Part shown: positions 34,519 to 42,199 of the stretch, piece after piece
Layout: the number at the start of each line of letters is the position of its first letter
Numbering within the stretch: position 1 is the first letter of the stretch
NCBI RefSeq assembly: GCF_024189295.1
Contig: NZ_JAIZEN010000001.1
Location: forward strand, 372,001 to 436,000
From: Halobacillus sp. A1
GTDB taxonomy: Bacteria > Bacillota > Bacilli > Bacillales > Halobacillaceae
DNA: 64,000 nt
Reading direction: 5' to 3'
The notes under the pieces: generated by a model
What the model saw: only the letters and a program-made list of their open reading frames with translations
Databases searched by the model: none
Told to the model about the DNA's origin: nothing
Made by a program: the position numbers and the translations under genes

Positions 34519-35703
34519 ATGTCAAAAGGTAAGAGCATACATGCTTTAATCATTCTTATGTTCACTCAGTTTATTTCTGGGGGAGTCACAAATACGAAAG
34601 GAATCGTTCTCGATCAAGTAGAGGGAGACCTTGGACTTGATATGGGCGAGTTCGGTCTCGTAGTTTTTATATTTCAATTAGGTTTCACTTTAGCAAGTGT
34701 CGTGATTGGTTACTACACGGATAAAAAAGGTTTAAGGACAATGACGATTATTGGTTCCATCATTATGGGGCTAGGGTTTATTGGGACAGGTGCTGCACCC
34801 AATATTATGTTTTTCTTAGGTTTCTACATGATTGTAGGTTTCGGTCTTGGGGCTTTGGGAGTAGCTTCTAATGCCATTGTTCCTGCCGCTTATCCAAATA
34901 AGCAGCGTCAAATGTTTAATTATGCGATGGGAGTTTATGGACTTGGGATGGTTTTATTTCCGCAAATCTTAAACTTTCTATTCCAATTCGCTTCTTGGCG
35001 AGTATTTTATATAGGCATTGCTGTTAGTTTAGTTTTAGTCATCATTTATATTACGTCTGTTGCTTTTCCTTCTGGAAGGGCAGAGAAGGTTGATTTAAAA
35101 GCTTTCATACCTATGTTAAGAGATGCTCAATTTGTTTTTCTTATGGTCTTTCTCATGCTGCAGGTTTCGGCAGAGGTTTCATTTACGAACTTCTTCCCGA
35201 GTTATTTGAAGTCGCTTGATTTAGGCGGCATATCAACTTCAGAAAAAGAAAGTATGTCAGCTATGATTCTTTCATTATTCTCCGTATTCTTCATGATCGG
35301 CCGATTTGCTGTCGCTTATTTATCAAATTGGATTAATGAACGCATCATACTAATTACTTTCTCAGCAGGTTCTTTGATCATGGTAGGAGTCAGCTTCCTG
35401 TTTGCTGATAGTTTTCCATACTTGTTCGCAGGTGCCGGATTATTTTTCTCAACTTTATTCCCTACCGCTACAGCGTTTGGAACGCAATTATCAAAAACCA
35501 GTGGTTCTGCATTAGGTTTGATTTATATTGCTTCTGGTATCGGCGGCGGAATTGCGGGGTATATCGTCGGTTTAGCTTCTGAAGTCTTTGGGCAAGCTGG
35601 CGGCTTTAGTGTCGTATTGATTTTCTTAATCTTGATGCTGATCGCTTCCCTGTTCTTAAATAGTAAGAAATCCAGTCAAGAAGGCTATGCCGCTGCATCA
35701 TAA
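34519..35703 (+). CDS. MFS transporter
   Basis: A 394-residue major facilitator with about twelve hydrophobic segments, the MFS motif A piece GYYTDKKGLRTM in loop 2-3 and a matching RFAVAYLSNWINER near loop 8-9. The start at ATG 34519 lies 8 nt after AGGAGG; the frame continues upstream to 34462 but without a site. It stands alone between two terminators. Substrate cannot be deduced. Because it is near the lasso operon but behind a terminator, no link is claimed. Confidence 0.85.
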   Translation: MSKGKSIHALIILMFTQFISGGVTNTKGIVLDQVEGDLGLDMGEFGLVVFIFQLGFTLASVVIGYYTDKKGLRTMTIIGSIIMGLGFIGTGAAPNIMFFLGFYMIVGFGLGALGVASNAIVPAAYPNKQRQMFNYAMGVYGLGMVLFPQILNFLFQFASWRVFYIGIAVSLVLVIIYITSVAFPSGRAEKVDLKAFIPMLRDAQFVFLMVFLMLQVSAEVSFTNFFPSYLKSLDLGGISTSEKESMSAMILSLFSVFFMIGRFAVAYLSNWINERIILITFSAGSLIMVGVSFLFADSFPYLFAGAGLFFSTLFPTATAFGTQLSKTSGSALGLIYIASGIGGGIAGYIVGLASEVFGQAGGFSVVLIFLILMLIASLFLNSKKSSQEGYAAAS

Positions 35704-35747
35704 AAAAAAGCCTGAAAAATCCTCAAATGGATTTTTCGGGCTTTTTT
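35704..35747. terminator. Bidirectional terminator between MFS gene and SDR gene
   Basis: AAAAAAGCCTGAAAAATCC and GGATTTTTCGGGCTTTTTT form a 19-bp stem with one G-U around TCAAAT. It serves both converging genes and overlaps the last bases of the minus-strand gene. Confidence 0.88.
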
Positions 35748-36801
35748 ACTTGGCCGTAAAATAGGCATTGATGATCATCTGCATGGTCTCACGAGACATT
35801 TGCAAATGGGGGATGTTAGATCCTTCAATCAGCTTTTGAGTATTGTTGTCTTCAAACGTGACGTTTCCAGAAAGGTAGACTTTAAATATATCAACCATTC
35901 CGTTGAGCTGTTGTTCTTCTTCACTTAACTCATATTCGCCTCGACTATCCACTAAGTCAAGTTGGTCAAACTGTAAAGCTTCTTTAAACATTTGAAGGAT
36001 CTCAATGTTGCTTGGTGGATTCGGGTTCGTAATGTTGTAAATCGTATGAGGTTCTGCTTTTTCTACGGCTAAGCTCAATATATCGGCTACGTAATCTACG
36101 GGGACAAAATTCGAAGTTCCCTCTTGATTAGCAATGACTCGGTAACTGGCTGTGTTTGATCCTTTTTTTCGAGCAACGCGTCGTTTAAATATGTCGAGCG
36201 CGCGCATGAAACCATAAAGAGTAAATTCTGAATCCGCTTCTCCAGTTTTTGAATCTCCGACAATAATGGAGGGACGAAAGATAGAAACATCCATATCGTC
36301 GCTATAGGAAAAAGCAACGTGTTCGGACTGTACTTTACTTGCTTCGTAAGGGTTATGATACTCAGCTTCGAGTGAATAAAGCTGCTCAACACCTTTATTC
36401 CTTTTTCCAACTGTATAAGCGGTGCTGATATAAAAGAACTTTTTCACTTCTAGTTGTTTCGCAAGTTCGAGAGTATTTTTTGTCCCTTCGAAATTGATGG
36501 CGAATAATTCATCACTAAGTTCGACATCGAATTTTACAAGCGCAGCAGAGTGGTAAAAGCAGCTGATGCGGCCTTTCAATTCATTAAAAGTCTGATCGGA
36601 AAGGCCGCAATGTGGCTTTGTAATATCTCCTTCGATGAGATGAATACGCTGCTGATTTTCCTTGGAAAAGCTATTGACTAGAAGTTCAGCCTTTTTCAAG
36701 TTACGTACAAGAACATGAACATGGTGGTCCGTATCCTTCATTAAATTGTTAATCAGTTTACCGCCGAGAAAACCCGTTGATCCTGTTAAGAAAATATTCA
36801 A
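35746..36801 (-). CDS. Extended SDR / thioester-reductase-like NAD(P)-dependent oxidoreductase
   Basis: An extended short-chain dehydrogenase with FLTGSTGFLGGKLINNL at the N-terminus, HSAALVKFDV, YISTAYTVGKR and NPYEASKVQSE (YXXXK), and FRPSIIVGDSKTGE, the form seen in male-sterility/thioester reductase domain proteins that act on fatty acyl or similar substrates. Start choice: GTG 36810 overlaps the AGGAG, whereas TTG 36801 sits 8 nt away and gives MNIFLTGSTG. It follows the alpha/beta hydrolase gene by a few bases on the same strand, so the two form an operon, possibly lipid-related. Confidence 0.82.
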   Translation of the reverse strand: MNIFLTGSTGFLGGKLINNLMKDTDHHVHVLVRNLKKAELLVNSFSKENQQRIHLIEGDITKPHCGLSDQTFNELKGRISCFYHSAALVKFDVELSDELFAINFEGTKNTLELAKQLEVKKFFYISTAYTVGKRNKGVEQLYSLEAEYHNPYEASKVQSEHVAFSYSDDMDVSIFRPSIIVGDSKTGEADSEFTLYGFMRALDIFKRRVARKKGSNTASYRVIANQEGTSNFVPVDYVADILSLAVEKAEPHTIYNITNPNPPSNIEILQMFKEALQFDQLDLVDSRGEYELSEEEQQLNGMVDIFKVYLSGNVTFEDNNTQKLIEGSNIPHLQMSRETMQMIINAYFTAK

Positions 36802-36826
36802 TCTCTTCACTCCTGCCGGCTTTTCA

Positions 36827-37630
36827 TTAAGAAATTTGCTTCGTCGGCTTCACTGTGCGATGACCTTTAAGGAAATCAATCGTTATCCTGTTGAATTCTT
36901 TGTATCGCTCAATGTTGCAAACGTGCCCGCATCTCTCAATTATTTTCATCTTTGCGTTTAAATCCTGTTTAATATCTTTTTGAAGATTTTCTATAAACAA
37001 GTGATCTTCACTTCCTGAGACATATAGCTTTGGAATCTTTCCAGCTATCTTTGGGACCAGGTCATAACTTTGGGCAACTTTATTGACCGAGTTGAACCAA
37101 CCGATAAAATCTTCACGTTTCATCTTTTTAGCTTCTTTTATAAATATATCCCTGGATTTCTTATGATTCGCTTTTGGCATAATAATATGAGCGAAAAGAT
37201 AGTAAATCCACAAATGCGGTGTAATGGACTTGATCGTACGTCCAACTAGTAAAAGGAACTTTGAAAAAAGATTAAACCGCGTAATGGCGCCGGATAAGAC
37301 AGCACTGGCTACGCGTTCAGGATTCAATTTCATGATATAGTGAAGAATCACTGACCCTAATGAAATTCCAACAAAGTGAGCTTTTTCAATCTTCAAAAAA
37401 TCCAGCGTTTTTAAAACCTCTTTCGCCACAAGACTTTGAGAAAAGTCTTTTCCGTAATTCTCTAAGCTTGGGGAGTTGCCATGCCCTGGCAAGTGGATGG
37501 TAATGACATTGAAATGCTCACGATAATACTTTAATTGCTTATAAAAAATGTTAGAATTTCCGCCAATTCCGTGGAGAAGAACTAAGTCTTCGTTGCCATT
37601 AACTCTGCTGTAAACTTTATATTCTAACAC
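36827..37630 (-). CDS. Alpha/beta hydrolase
   Basis: A 267-residue alpha/beta hydrolase: VLLHGIGGNSNIFYKQL gives the oxyanion HG motif, HLPGHGNSPS follows, the nucleophile elbow is VGISLGSV (GXSXG), and the late YVSGSEDHLF and ERCGHVCNIE supply the Asp and His of the triad. The GTG start follows AGGAGGG. It is the first gene of a two-gene operon with the SDR protein. The substrate is unknown; esters or lactones are typical for the fold. Confidence 0.85.
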   Translation of the reverse strand: MLEYKVYSRVNGNEDLVLLHGIGGNSNIFYKQLKYYREHFNVITIHLPGHGNSPSLENYGKDFSQSLVAKEVLKTLDFLKIEKAHFVGISLGSVILHYIMKLNPERVASAVLSGAITRFNLFSKFLLLVGRTIKSITPHLWIYYLFAHIIMPKANHKKSRDIFIKEAKKMKREDFIGWFNSVNKVAQSYDLVPKIAGKIPKLYVSGSEDHLFIENLQKDIKQDLNAKMKIIERCGHVCNIERYKEFNRITIDFLKGHRTVKPTKQIS

Positions 37631-38134
37631 GAGGACCCTCCTGTATTACTTCTGACTGAATCATCATTGTTTGAATGTTCAAAATATTTGTTAAACCATT
37701 TCCAAAAAGGCAGAGGTTTTATTCTGCCTCTCCCCATAGTAAAGCATAGAACAGTTGCGGGCTAGTCTTAATAGGTGAATTCTTAAATTATTTGTGAACT
37801 TTGTGAAAAGCAGAGGATTTTTTGGTGCGTATTGGAATTTTATTGGATTTATTTGTTATTTGAGGGCTTAATAGTATTAAGTGGATTATTTTACTGAACT
37901 AGTACAAAGCATGTTACCATCCCGCTTTGTCTCTTGAGTCTTCCACATAAGGGAGTTTGTTTATATGAATCTCCACACTGAAATTTAAAAGAGCCCATAA
38001 ATTAAGCGTTTAATACCGCTGGACGTACTTGCTTCCTCCCTCTCATTATGCTATTTTGTAATTAATGCCATTCCATCGCACAACGACTGCGGGAACTTAA
38101 CCATCCTTTAATGGAATGGCAGGTTACATACTTA

Positions 38135-38173
38135 AAAAAGAGCGGGATTCTTCCAAAGAATCCCGCTCTTTTT
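38135..38173 (+). terminator. Strong terminator without an upstream gene
   Basis: An 18-bp perfect stem: AAAAAGAGCGGGATTCTT (38135-38152) and its complement (38156-38173) around a CCA loop, ending in T. It lies 137 bp before the CstA start, leaving room for that gene's own promoter. Confidence 0.88.
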
Positions 38174-38187
38174 CTATATTCATCCAT

Positions 38188-38200
38188 TGTAACCGCTTCA
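38188..38200 (+). promoter_or_regulatory. Possible CcpA cre-like site before cstA
   Basis: TGTAACCGCTTCA resembles the cre consensus TGWAANCGNTNWCA with one base missing in the right half. A site here would fit catabolite control of a carbon-starvation gene. Weak, by eye only. Confidence 0.3.
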
Positions 38201-38309
38201 TAATATAGAGAAAAAAGAAAAAATATATAATTTTCAGATAAAAGGTTGTTATTGCTGTTAAGCCGTTATAGAATACTCGTTACATTCAATTTTGAGAGGA
38301 GGCTCAGCG

Positions 38310-39758
38310 ATGCTTACATTTGTTGCATCCATCTTACTATTACTAGCAGGTTATTTAATTTACGCGAAGGTGGTTGAACGAATTTTCGGAATCAATGATG
38401 AAAATCCGACTCCCGCGTACACACATAATGATGGCTTTGACTACACACCTATGAGCTGGTGGAGAGCGAGCCTTATTCAACTTCTAAATATCGCTGGGCT
38501 TGGCCCGATTTTTGGTGCGGTCATGGGCGCTTTGTATGGCCCTGTCGCTTTTATCTGGATCGTGATCGGAAGTATTTTTGCAGGAGCGGTTCATGATTAC
38601 TTCAGCGGTATGATGTCTGTCCGCCATAAAGGCGCACAATACCCTTCAATTGTAGGGAAGTATCTTGGAAAGAACGTCCAAAAGGTGATTAACCTTTTAT
38701 CTATAGCGCTTATGATTCTAGTGGCAGCTGCTTTTACAGCCGGACCCGCTGAGCTGATGGCTCAAGTAACTCCATTAAGCTTTATTACGGCACTTATCAT
38801 TATATTTGCTTATTTTCTTATCGCGACTATGCTGCCCGTTCATAAAATCATCGGAAGAGTTTATCCTTTTCTTGGAGCAGTGCTTATTTTTATGGCCTTG
38901 TCGATTGGAATCGGATTGTTCTTCTTTGAAAATTCTGTACCGAATTTGACGATGAGCAACTTGCATCCTGGTGAGCTGCCAATGTGGCCGCTTTTAATGG
39001 TAACCATTTCATGTGGTGCAATTTCAGGCTTCCATAGTACACAAAGTCCGATTCTTGCACGTACACTTAAAAAAGAAAGTGAAGGGCGTAAAGTATTTTA
39101 CGGAGCTATGATTGCGGAAGGTGTAATTGCCTTGATCTGGGCAGCAGCTGGTATGGCTTTCTTTGGAAGCACTGGCGGACTGCAAGCTGCTCTTGATGCC
39201 GGAGGACCTGCAGGTGTAGTTAATGAGATCAGCTCAACTACGCTTGGTACGTTCGGAGGAATTCTGGCTATCCTTGGTGTTATCATTCTTCCTATCACTA
39301 CGGGCGATACCGCTCTGCGTTCGTCTCGCATGATGGTCGGAGAGTTATTGAAAAATAAAAATAAGGAAACTTCACCTGGAAAATTGAAAAATGGACTGAT
39401 TGTACTTGCAGTAGCTACACCGGCTTTTTATCTATCCACTATCGATTATAATTTCTTATGGAGATATGTTGGCTGGTCGAACCAGGTGGTAGCCACAGTG
39501 ATGCTTTGGACTGGGGCGATCTATTTGCTTCAAAAACAAAAATTCCACTGGATTTGCAGTGTTCCTGCCTTGTTCATGACAGCTGTAGTAAGTACGTATA
39601 TTTTCTACGCGCCGGAAGGTTTCAACTTGCCGTATGATGTGTCCATGATTATCGGAGGTATCATCTGGCTGGCTGTATTAGCCTGGTTCATCGCTCAATT
39701 GGTCAAATACAAAACAGTGCGCAAAAGACGCACAGTTGTCGCTTCAGAAGCTAGCTGA
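38310..39758 (+). CDS. cstA: CstA-family carbon starvation transporter
   Basis: A 482-residue polytopic membrane protein of the CstA family, with about 13-14 hydrophobic segments. Recognisable parts are YAKVVERIFGINDENPTPAY, IQLLNIAGLGPIFGAVMGAL, HDYFSGMMSVRHKGAQYPS and GFHSTQSPILARTLKKE. CstA proteins take up pyruvate and/or peptides during carbon starvation. This is the shorter form; E. coli CstA is about 700 residues. The ATG at 38310 follows GAGAGGAGG; an upstream in-frame TTG at 38292 is inside the site. Confidence 0.9.
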   Translation: MLTFVASILLLLAGYLIYAKVVERIFGINDENPTPAYTHNDGFDYTPMSWWRASLIQLLNIAGLGPIFGAVMGALYGPVAFIWIVIGSIFAGAVHDYFSGMMSVRHKGAQYPSIVGKYLGKNVQKVINLLSIALMILVAAAFTAGPAELMAQVTPLSFITALIIIFAYFLIATMLPVHKIIGRVYPFLGAVLIFMALSIGIGLFFFENSVPNLTMSNLHPGELPMWPLLMVTISCGAISGFHSTQSPILARTLKKESEGRKVFYGAMIAEGVIALIWAAAGMAFFGSTGGLQAALDAGGPAGVVNEISSTTLGTFGGILAILGVIILPITTGDTALRSSRMMVGELLKNKNKETSPGKLKNGLIVLAVATPAFYLSTIDYNFLWRYVGWSNQVVATVMLWTGAIYLLQKQKFHWICSVPALFMTAVVSTYIFYAPEGFNLPYDVSMIIGGIIWLAVLAWFIAQLVKYKTVRKRRTVVASEAS

Positions 39759-39767
39759 ATTACGGGA

Positions 39768-39796
39768 GTCTGCCTATTAAAAAGGCAGGCTTTTTT
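39768..39796 (+). terminator. Intrinsic terminator after cstA
   Basis: GTCTGCCT and AGGCAGGC (one G-U) form a stem around ATTAAAA, followed by TTTTTT. Confidence 0.85.
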
Positions 39797-39918
39797 CATG
39801 ACTATCTTTATTGATCAGAAATAAGAACCTGGGACTTCTAAATTATCTAATGAAAATAGAGTTCACCTCTACCTTGAATTTGAACAAAAAAGCTGCCCTC
39901 GTTTTTAAAAAGGGCAGT

Positions 39919-40155
39919 TTACTTCATGTCTTCATACTGGCTCCAGAAAGAGGCCTGATTCTTCTCTATGTTGAATTTTTCAACAGAATGCACTAGCTGT
40001 ATCCGTAATTCTTGTTCGAGATCATCCCGCTCAGCAGGGGGAAAGGTCGAACTGAGTTTTTTGATTTTCGGTTCGAACCTTTCAATCAATTCAGTAATTG
40101 CCTTTTCATCGTTTTCTTTTGCTCGCAATAAAATATCATACAATCTATTTTTCAT
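39919..40155 (-). CDS. rsoA: RsoA-like sigma region-2 subunit
   Basis: A 78-residue acidic protein (MKNRLYDILLRAKENDEKAI, then LIERFEPKIKKLSSTFPP and DDLEQELRIQLVHSVEKF) that matches the sigma-70 region 2 half only, as in B. subtilis RsoA (79 residues). RsoA partners SigO to form a two-subunit sigma factor. The start at ATG 40155 follows GAGG; earlier in-frame starts lie in purine-rich sequence. The start overlaps the end of the YvrJ gene by 11 nt, so translation is coupled. The SigO-like partner is two genes upstream in the same operon. Confidence 0.8.
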   Translation of the reverse strand: MKNRLYDILLRAKENDEKAITELIERFEPKIKKLSSTFPPAERDDLEQELRIQLVHSVEKFNIEKNQASFWSQYEDMK

Positions 40156-40297
40156 CCTTATCCTCATCCTCCACAAGTTCTACCATCACATCTTCCAGCC
40201 TTTGAATGCTCTTATCTAATCGAAATAAAATAAATGAAGCGACTACGATAGGAAACCCGAAACTTTCCACGGCTGTAATCCAAATATCTACACCCAT
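40145..40297 (-). CDS. yvrJ: YvrJ-family small membrane protein
   Basis: A 50-residue protein with one membrane helix: MGVDIWITAVESFGFPIVVA, SFILFRLDKSIQRLEDVM, then an acidic tail. GFPIVVA-FILFRLD-KI is the YvrJ family pattern (PF12841). In B. subtilis yvrJ is in the sigO-rsoA region. AAGGAGG lies just upstream, 2 nt after the SigO-like stop. The role is unknown; the conserved neighbourhood suggests a link to the two-part sigma factor. Confidence 0.85.
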   Translation of the reverse strand: MGVDIWITAVESFGFPIVVASFILFRLDKSIQRLEDVMVELVEDEDKDEK

Positions 40298-40299
40298 TA

Positions 40300-40800
40300 C
40301 TAATCTCCTCCTTGATATGCTCCTCTTAATTTTATAACTGCCCGCTGGTAGGACTTGGAAACAGATTGTTGAGAGACTGAAAGCTCATCTGCAATTTCTT
40401 TGAACGTATATAAATCAACTGCATGTTCGTATAATATGAACTGCTGTCTTTGAGATAACTGTTTGATGGTATGGTAGAGTATTTTGTCCTCTAAGGATTC
40501 ATATAGATCCTGATAGTGGACAGGTTCTTCTTTCGTTATGTCTGCCAACTCGATTTTTTCTACGTCCATTACATACTGGTCTTTTAAGGTGTAGCACTTC
40601 TTACGGTAATCTTTAGCCGCCCTCCATAAAGCTGTATTCACATAACTTACGAATTTCGCCTCGCTTTGACATGGATAAAACAACTCGTTTATATCGTTTC
40701 CGTTTTTAGACGAAGGCGATTGAACCGCAGTGTTGTCCGCGTGTGCATATATTGGATGTTGTAAAGAAGATAGAAGCGGCTCTTGAATTTGTTTCCTCAT
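40300..40800 (-). CDS. sigO: SigO-like sigma factor carrying region 4 without region 2
   Basis: A 166-residue protein. The C-terminal 70 residues are sigma region 4: TIKQLSQRQQFILYEHAVDL, FKEIADELSVSQQSVSKSYQ (helix-turn-helix), RAVIKLRG. The N-terminal half has CQSEAKFVSYVNTALWRAAK but no complete region 2, matching B. subtilis SigO, which needs RsoA. ATG 40800 lies behind GTAAGGAGGG; the frame extends to 40848 without a better site. First gene of the operon sigO-yvrJ-rsoA. No oxalate decarboxylase gene, the known SigO target in B. subtilis, is in the window. Confidence 0.8.
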   Translation of the reverse strand: MRKQIQEPLLSSLQHPIYAHADNTAVQSPSSKNGNDINELFYPCQSEAKFVSYVNTALWRAAKDYRKKCYTLKDQYVMDVEKIELADITKEEPVHYQDLYESLEDKILYHTIKQLSQRQQFILYEHAVDLYTFKEIADELSVSQQSVSKSYQRAVIKLRGAYQGGD

Positions 40801-40882
40801 TTTCCAACCCTCCTTACTAAAGAATAAGGGGTGATCACAATAATTCACAACCTACTTACGAACTAGTGTTCGCTTTTTGTTA

Positions 40883-40913
40883 AAAATATACCCTTTTCTA
40901 TCTAAGAAAAGGG
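40883..40913 (-). terminator. Intrinsic terminator for the small membrane protein gene (minus strand)
   Basis: CCCTTTTCT (40891-40899) and AGAAAAGGG (40905-40913) pair around ATCTA; reading the minus strand, T-rich sequence follows the stem. Confidence 0.6.
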
Positions 40914-40921
40914 GAGAATCA

Positions 40922-41107
40922 TCACTCGAACTGACGACGATAAGCTCTTCGATAAAGGAAAAATTGGATGCCGGTCAACCCAAAAAACAATACAATAGGA
41001 ATCGGCCACTCAAATGATAAATCACGGGCAGACCTCAATAAGTAGTATAATAAGACACTCAACACGCCTGTCAAAACTGGATAAACGTATACTTGCCACT
41101 TTCTCAT
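40922..41107 (-). CDS. Small two-helix membrane protein, unknown
   Basis: A 61-residue protein with two hydrophobic segments (VYPVLTGVLSVLLYYLL and PIPIVLFFGLTGIQFFLY) and a basic C-terminus RRAYRRQFE, so both ends are likely in the cytoplasm. AAGGAGTTC precedes the start. Family not recognised. It is divergent from the VC0807-like gene at 41196 and lies upstream of the sigO-like operon, separated by a terminator. Confidence 0.65.
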   Translation of the reverse strand: MRKWQVYVYPVLTGVLSVLLYYLLRSARDLSFEWPIPIVLFFGLTGIQFFLYRRAYRRQFE

Positions 41108-41195
41108 GGTAGAACTCCTTTAAAAAATCTTTAATCCCTCTCTCAGTTACTTTACAATAAATGTATAATGCCTACAAATGAAGGGAGGTTTGAAA

Positions 41196-41855
41196 ATGAA
41201 AAACCACTTCGTCCTGCTCGATTTAATCTTTTACGTAGTCTTCCCTTTAGCCGTGTGGAATCTTACTCGCGATCCGATAGGCGACTACTACGCCATGCTG
41301 TTATCATCCGTACCCGGCATTATTTACACGGTATACCGTTTTATGGCATTAAAAAAGGTGAATGTGTTCGGACTTTATATGATTTCCACATTGGTTGTTG
41401 GGACGCTCATCGATGTCCTCGCAGGAAACGCTATCCGTCTTCTGTGGTATAACGTTATATATGCCTACGTCCTTGCTGGACTGTTTTTACTAACCATCGT
41501 CATCAAAAAACCGATTGCCCTCTATTTTGCCCTTGATTTCACAGAGCTTCAAGGGGATGATCGAGCGTTCAATAAGCGTCTTTTTTATCAGAAGAAGATT
41601 TATCGGATTTTTTCGTGGATCGTCGCCGGTTTTGCTTTTCAAAATATCCTGTCAGCTACGTTGAAAGCGTGGCTGATTACGGAATACGGTGTAGAAGCTT
41701 TTGATAAAGGCATCATACTCCGTCAAGTCATTAACTGGGGACTCACCTTTATAATTATGGCTGGATTTTTCTACATAAGCAAGATAATCAACGAATCTCC
41801 ACAATTGATTGAAAAAGTGAAGCAGGATATGAAAGAGGAAAAGCTGAGCAGCTGA
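41196..41855 (+). CDS. VC0807-like integral membrane protein
   Basis: A 219-residue protein with about six hydrophobic segments: FVLLDLIFYVVFPLAVWNLT, SVPGIIYTVYRFMALKKVNV, ISTLVVGTLIDVLAGN and a later FYISKIINESPQLIEK. The layout and the RFMALKKVNVFGLYM segment resemble the VC0807 family, whose function is unknown. The ATG at 41196 follows AAGGGAGG; an ATG at 41178 lies upstream of that site. A TATAAT at 41164-41169 may be its -10 box. Confidence 0.6.
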   Translation: MKNHFVLLDLIFYVVFPLAVWNLTRDPIGDYYAMLLSSVPGIIYTVYRFMALKKVNVFGLYMISTLVVGTLIDVLAGNAIRLLWYNVIYAYVLAGLFLLTIVIKKPIALYFALDFTELQGDDRAFNKRLFYQKKIYRIFSWIVAGFAFQNILSATLKAWLITEYGVEAFDKGIILRQVINWGLTFIIMAGFFYISKIINESPQLIEKVKQDMKEEKLSS

Positions 41856-41986
41856 CCTTTGATAGGTTTGTCCATGATTTTTTCAGTATCGCCGAGGTAT
41901 TTAATAGAAGTGTTACCCCGAACGTAAAAGGTTAATAGGAAAATGATAACTTGTAAAAATGGATGGAAAAAGAGAGGGTGGTTGAT

Positions 41987-42130
41987 TTGGGGATCAAGTC
42001 TTCACTTTATAAAGTGCTTCGGATATGGAACGATATCGATGCAGTGAGGAAAGGTAGAATCGGAAAGAGAATAGGGAGAAGGATAGCAGGCAAAGCTTCA
42101 GGACGTATCATAAGGAAATTGTTTAAATAG
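41987..42130 (+). CDS. Small highly basic protein (47 residues)
   Basis: A short gene with a TTG start behind GGGTGG. The product MGIKSSLYKVLRIWNDIDAV continues into a KGRIGKRIGRRIAGKASGRI segment and ends RKLFK, with about one third Lys and Arg. This pattern recurs, from memory, in conserved small proteins of Bacillaceae with no assigned function; nucleic acid binding or membrane association is plausible. It is followed by a strong shared terminator, which supports a real transcript. Confidence 0.7.
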   Translation: MGIKSSLYKVLRIWNDIDAVRKGRIGKRIGRRIAGKASGRIIRKLFK

Positions 42131-42157
42131 CTTCCCGTTTTTTAAGTGAATAGAAGT

Positions 42158-42190
42158 CAGAAAAGCCGCTTATAAAAAGCGGCTTTTCTG
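42158..42190. terminator. Bidirectional terminator between small basic protein and OYE gene
   Basis: CAGAAAAGCCGCT and AGCGGCTTTTCTG form a perfect stem around TATAAA, with A/T-rich flanks on both sides. Confidence 0.85.
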
Positions 42191-42199
42191 TATTTATAA

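Larger units (their letters stand above)
37631..38309 (+). other. Gap of 679 bases: orphan terminator, inverted repeat, possible small RNA
   Basis: No gene of normal size is visible between the divergent hydrolase and CstA genes. The gap holds an 11-bp inverted repeat TGCCATTCCAT / ATGGAATGGCA (38066-38076 and 38111-38121) and a strong terminator at 38135-38173 with no gene in front of it on the plus strand. A 13-base string TCCACACTGAAAT around 37974 also occurs near 55190. These fit a non-coding RNA gene or the remnant of a lost gene. Confidence 0.45.

Noticed and set aside
38188-38200. A firm catabolite-response element
   Set aside because: Only a partial match with a one-base gap, so it was kept as a low-confidence site and not as a finding.
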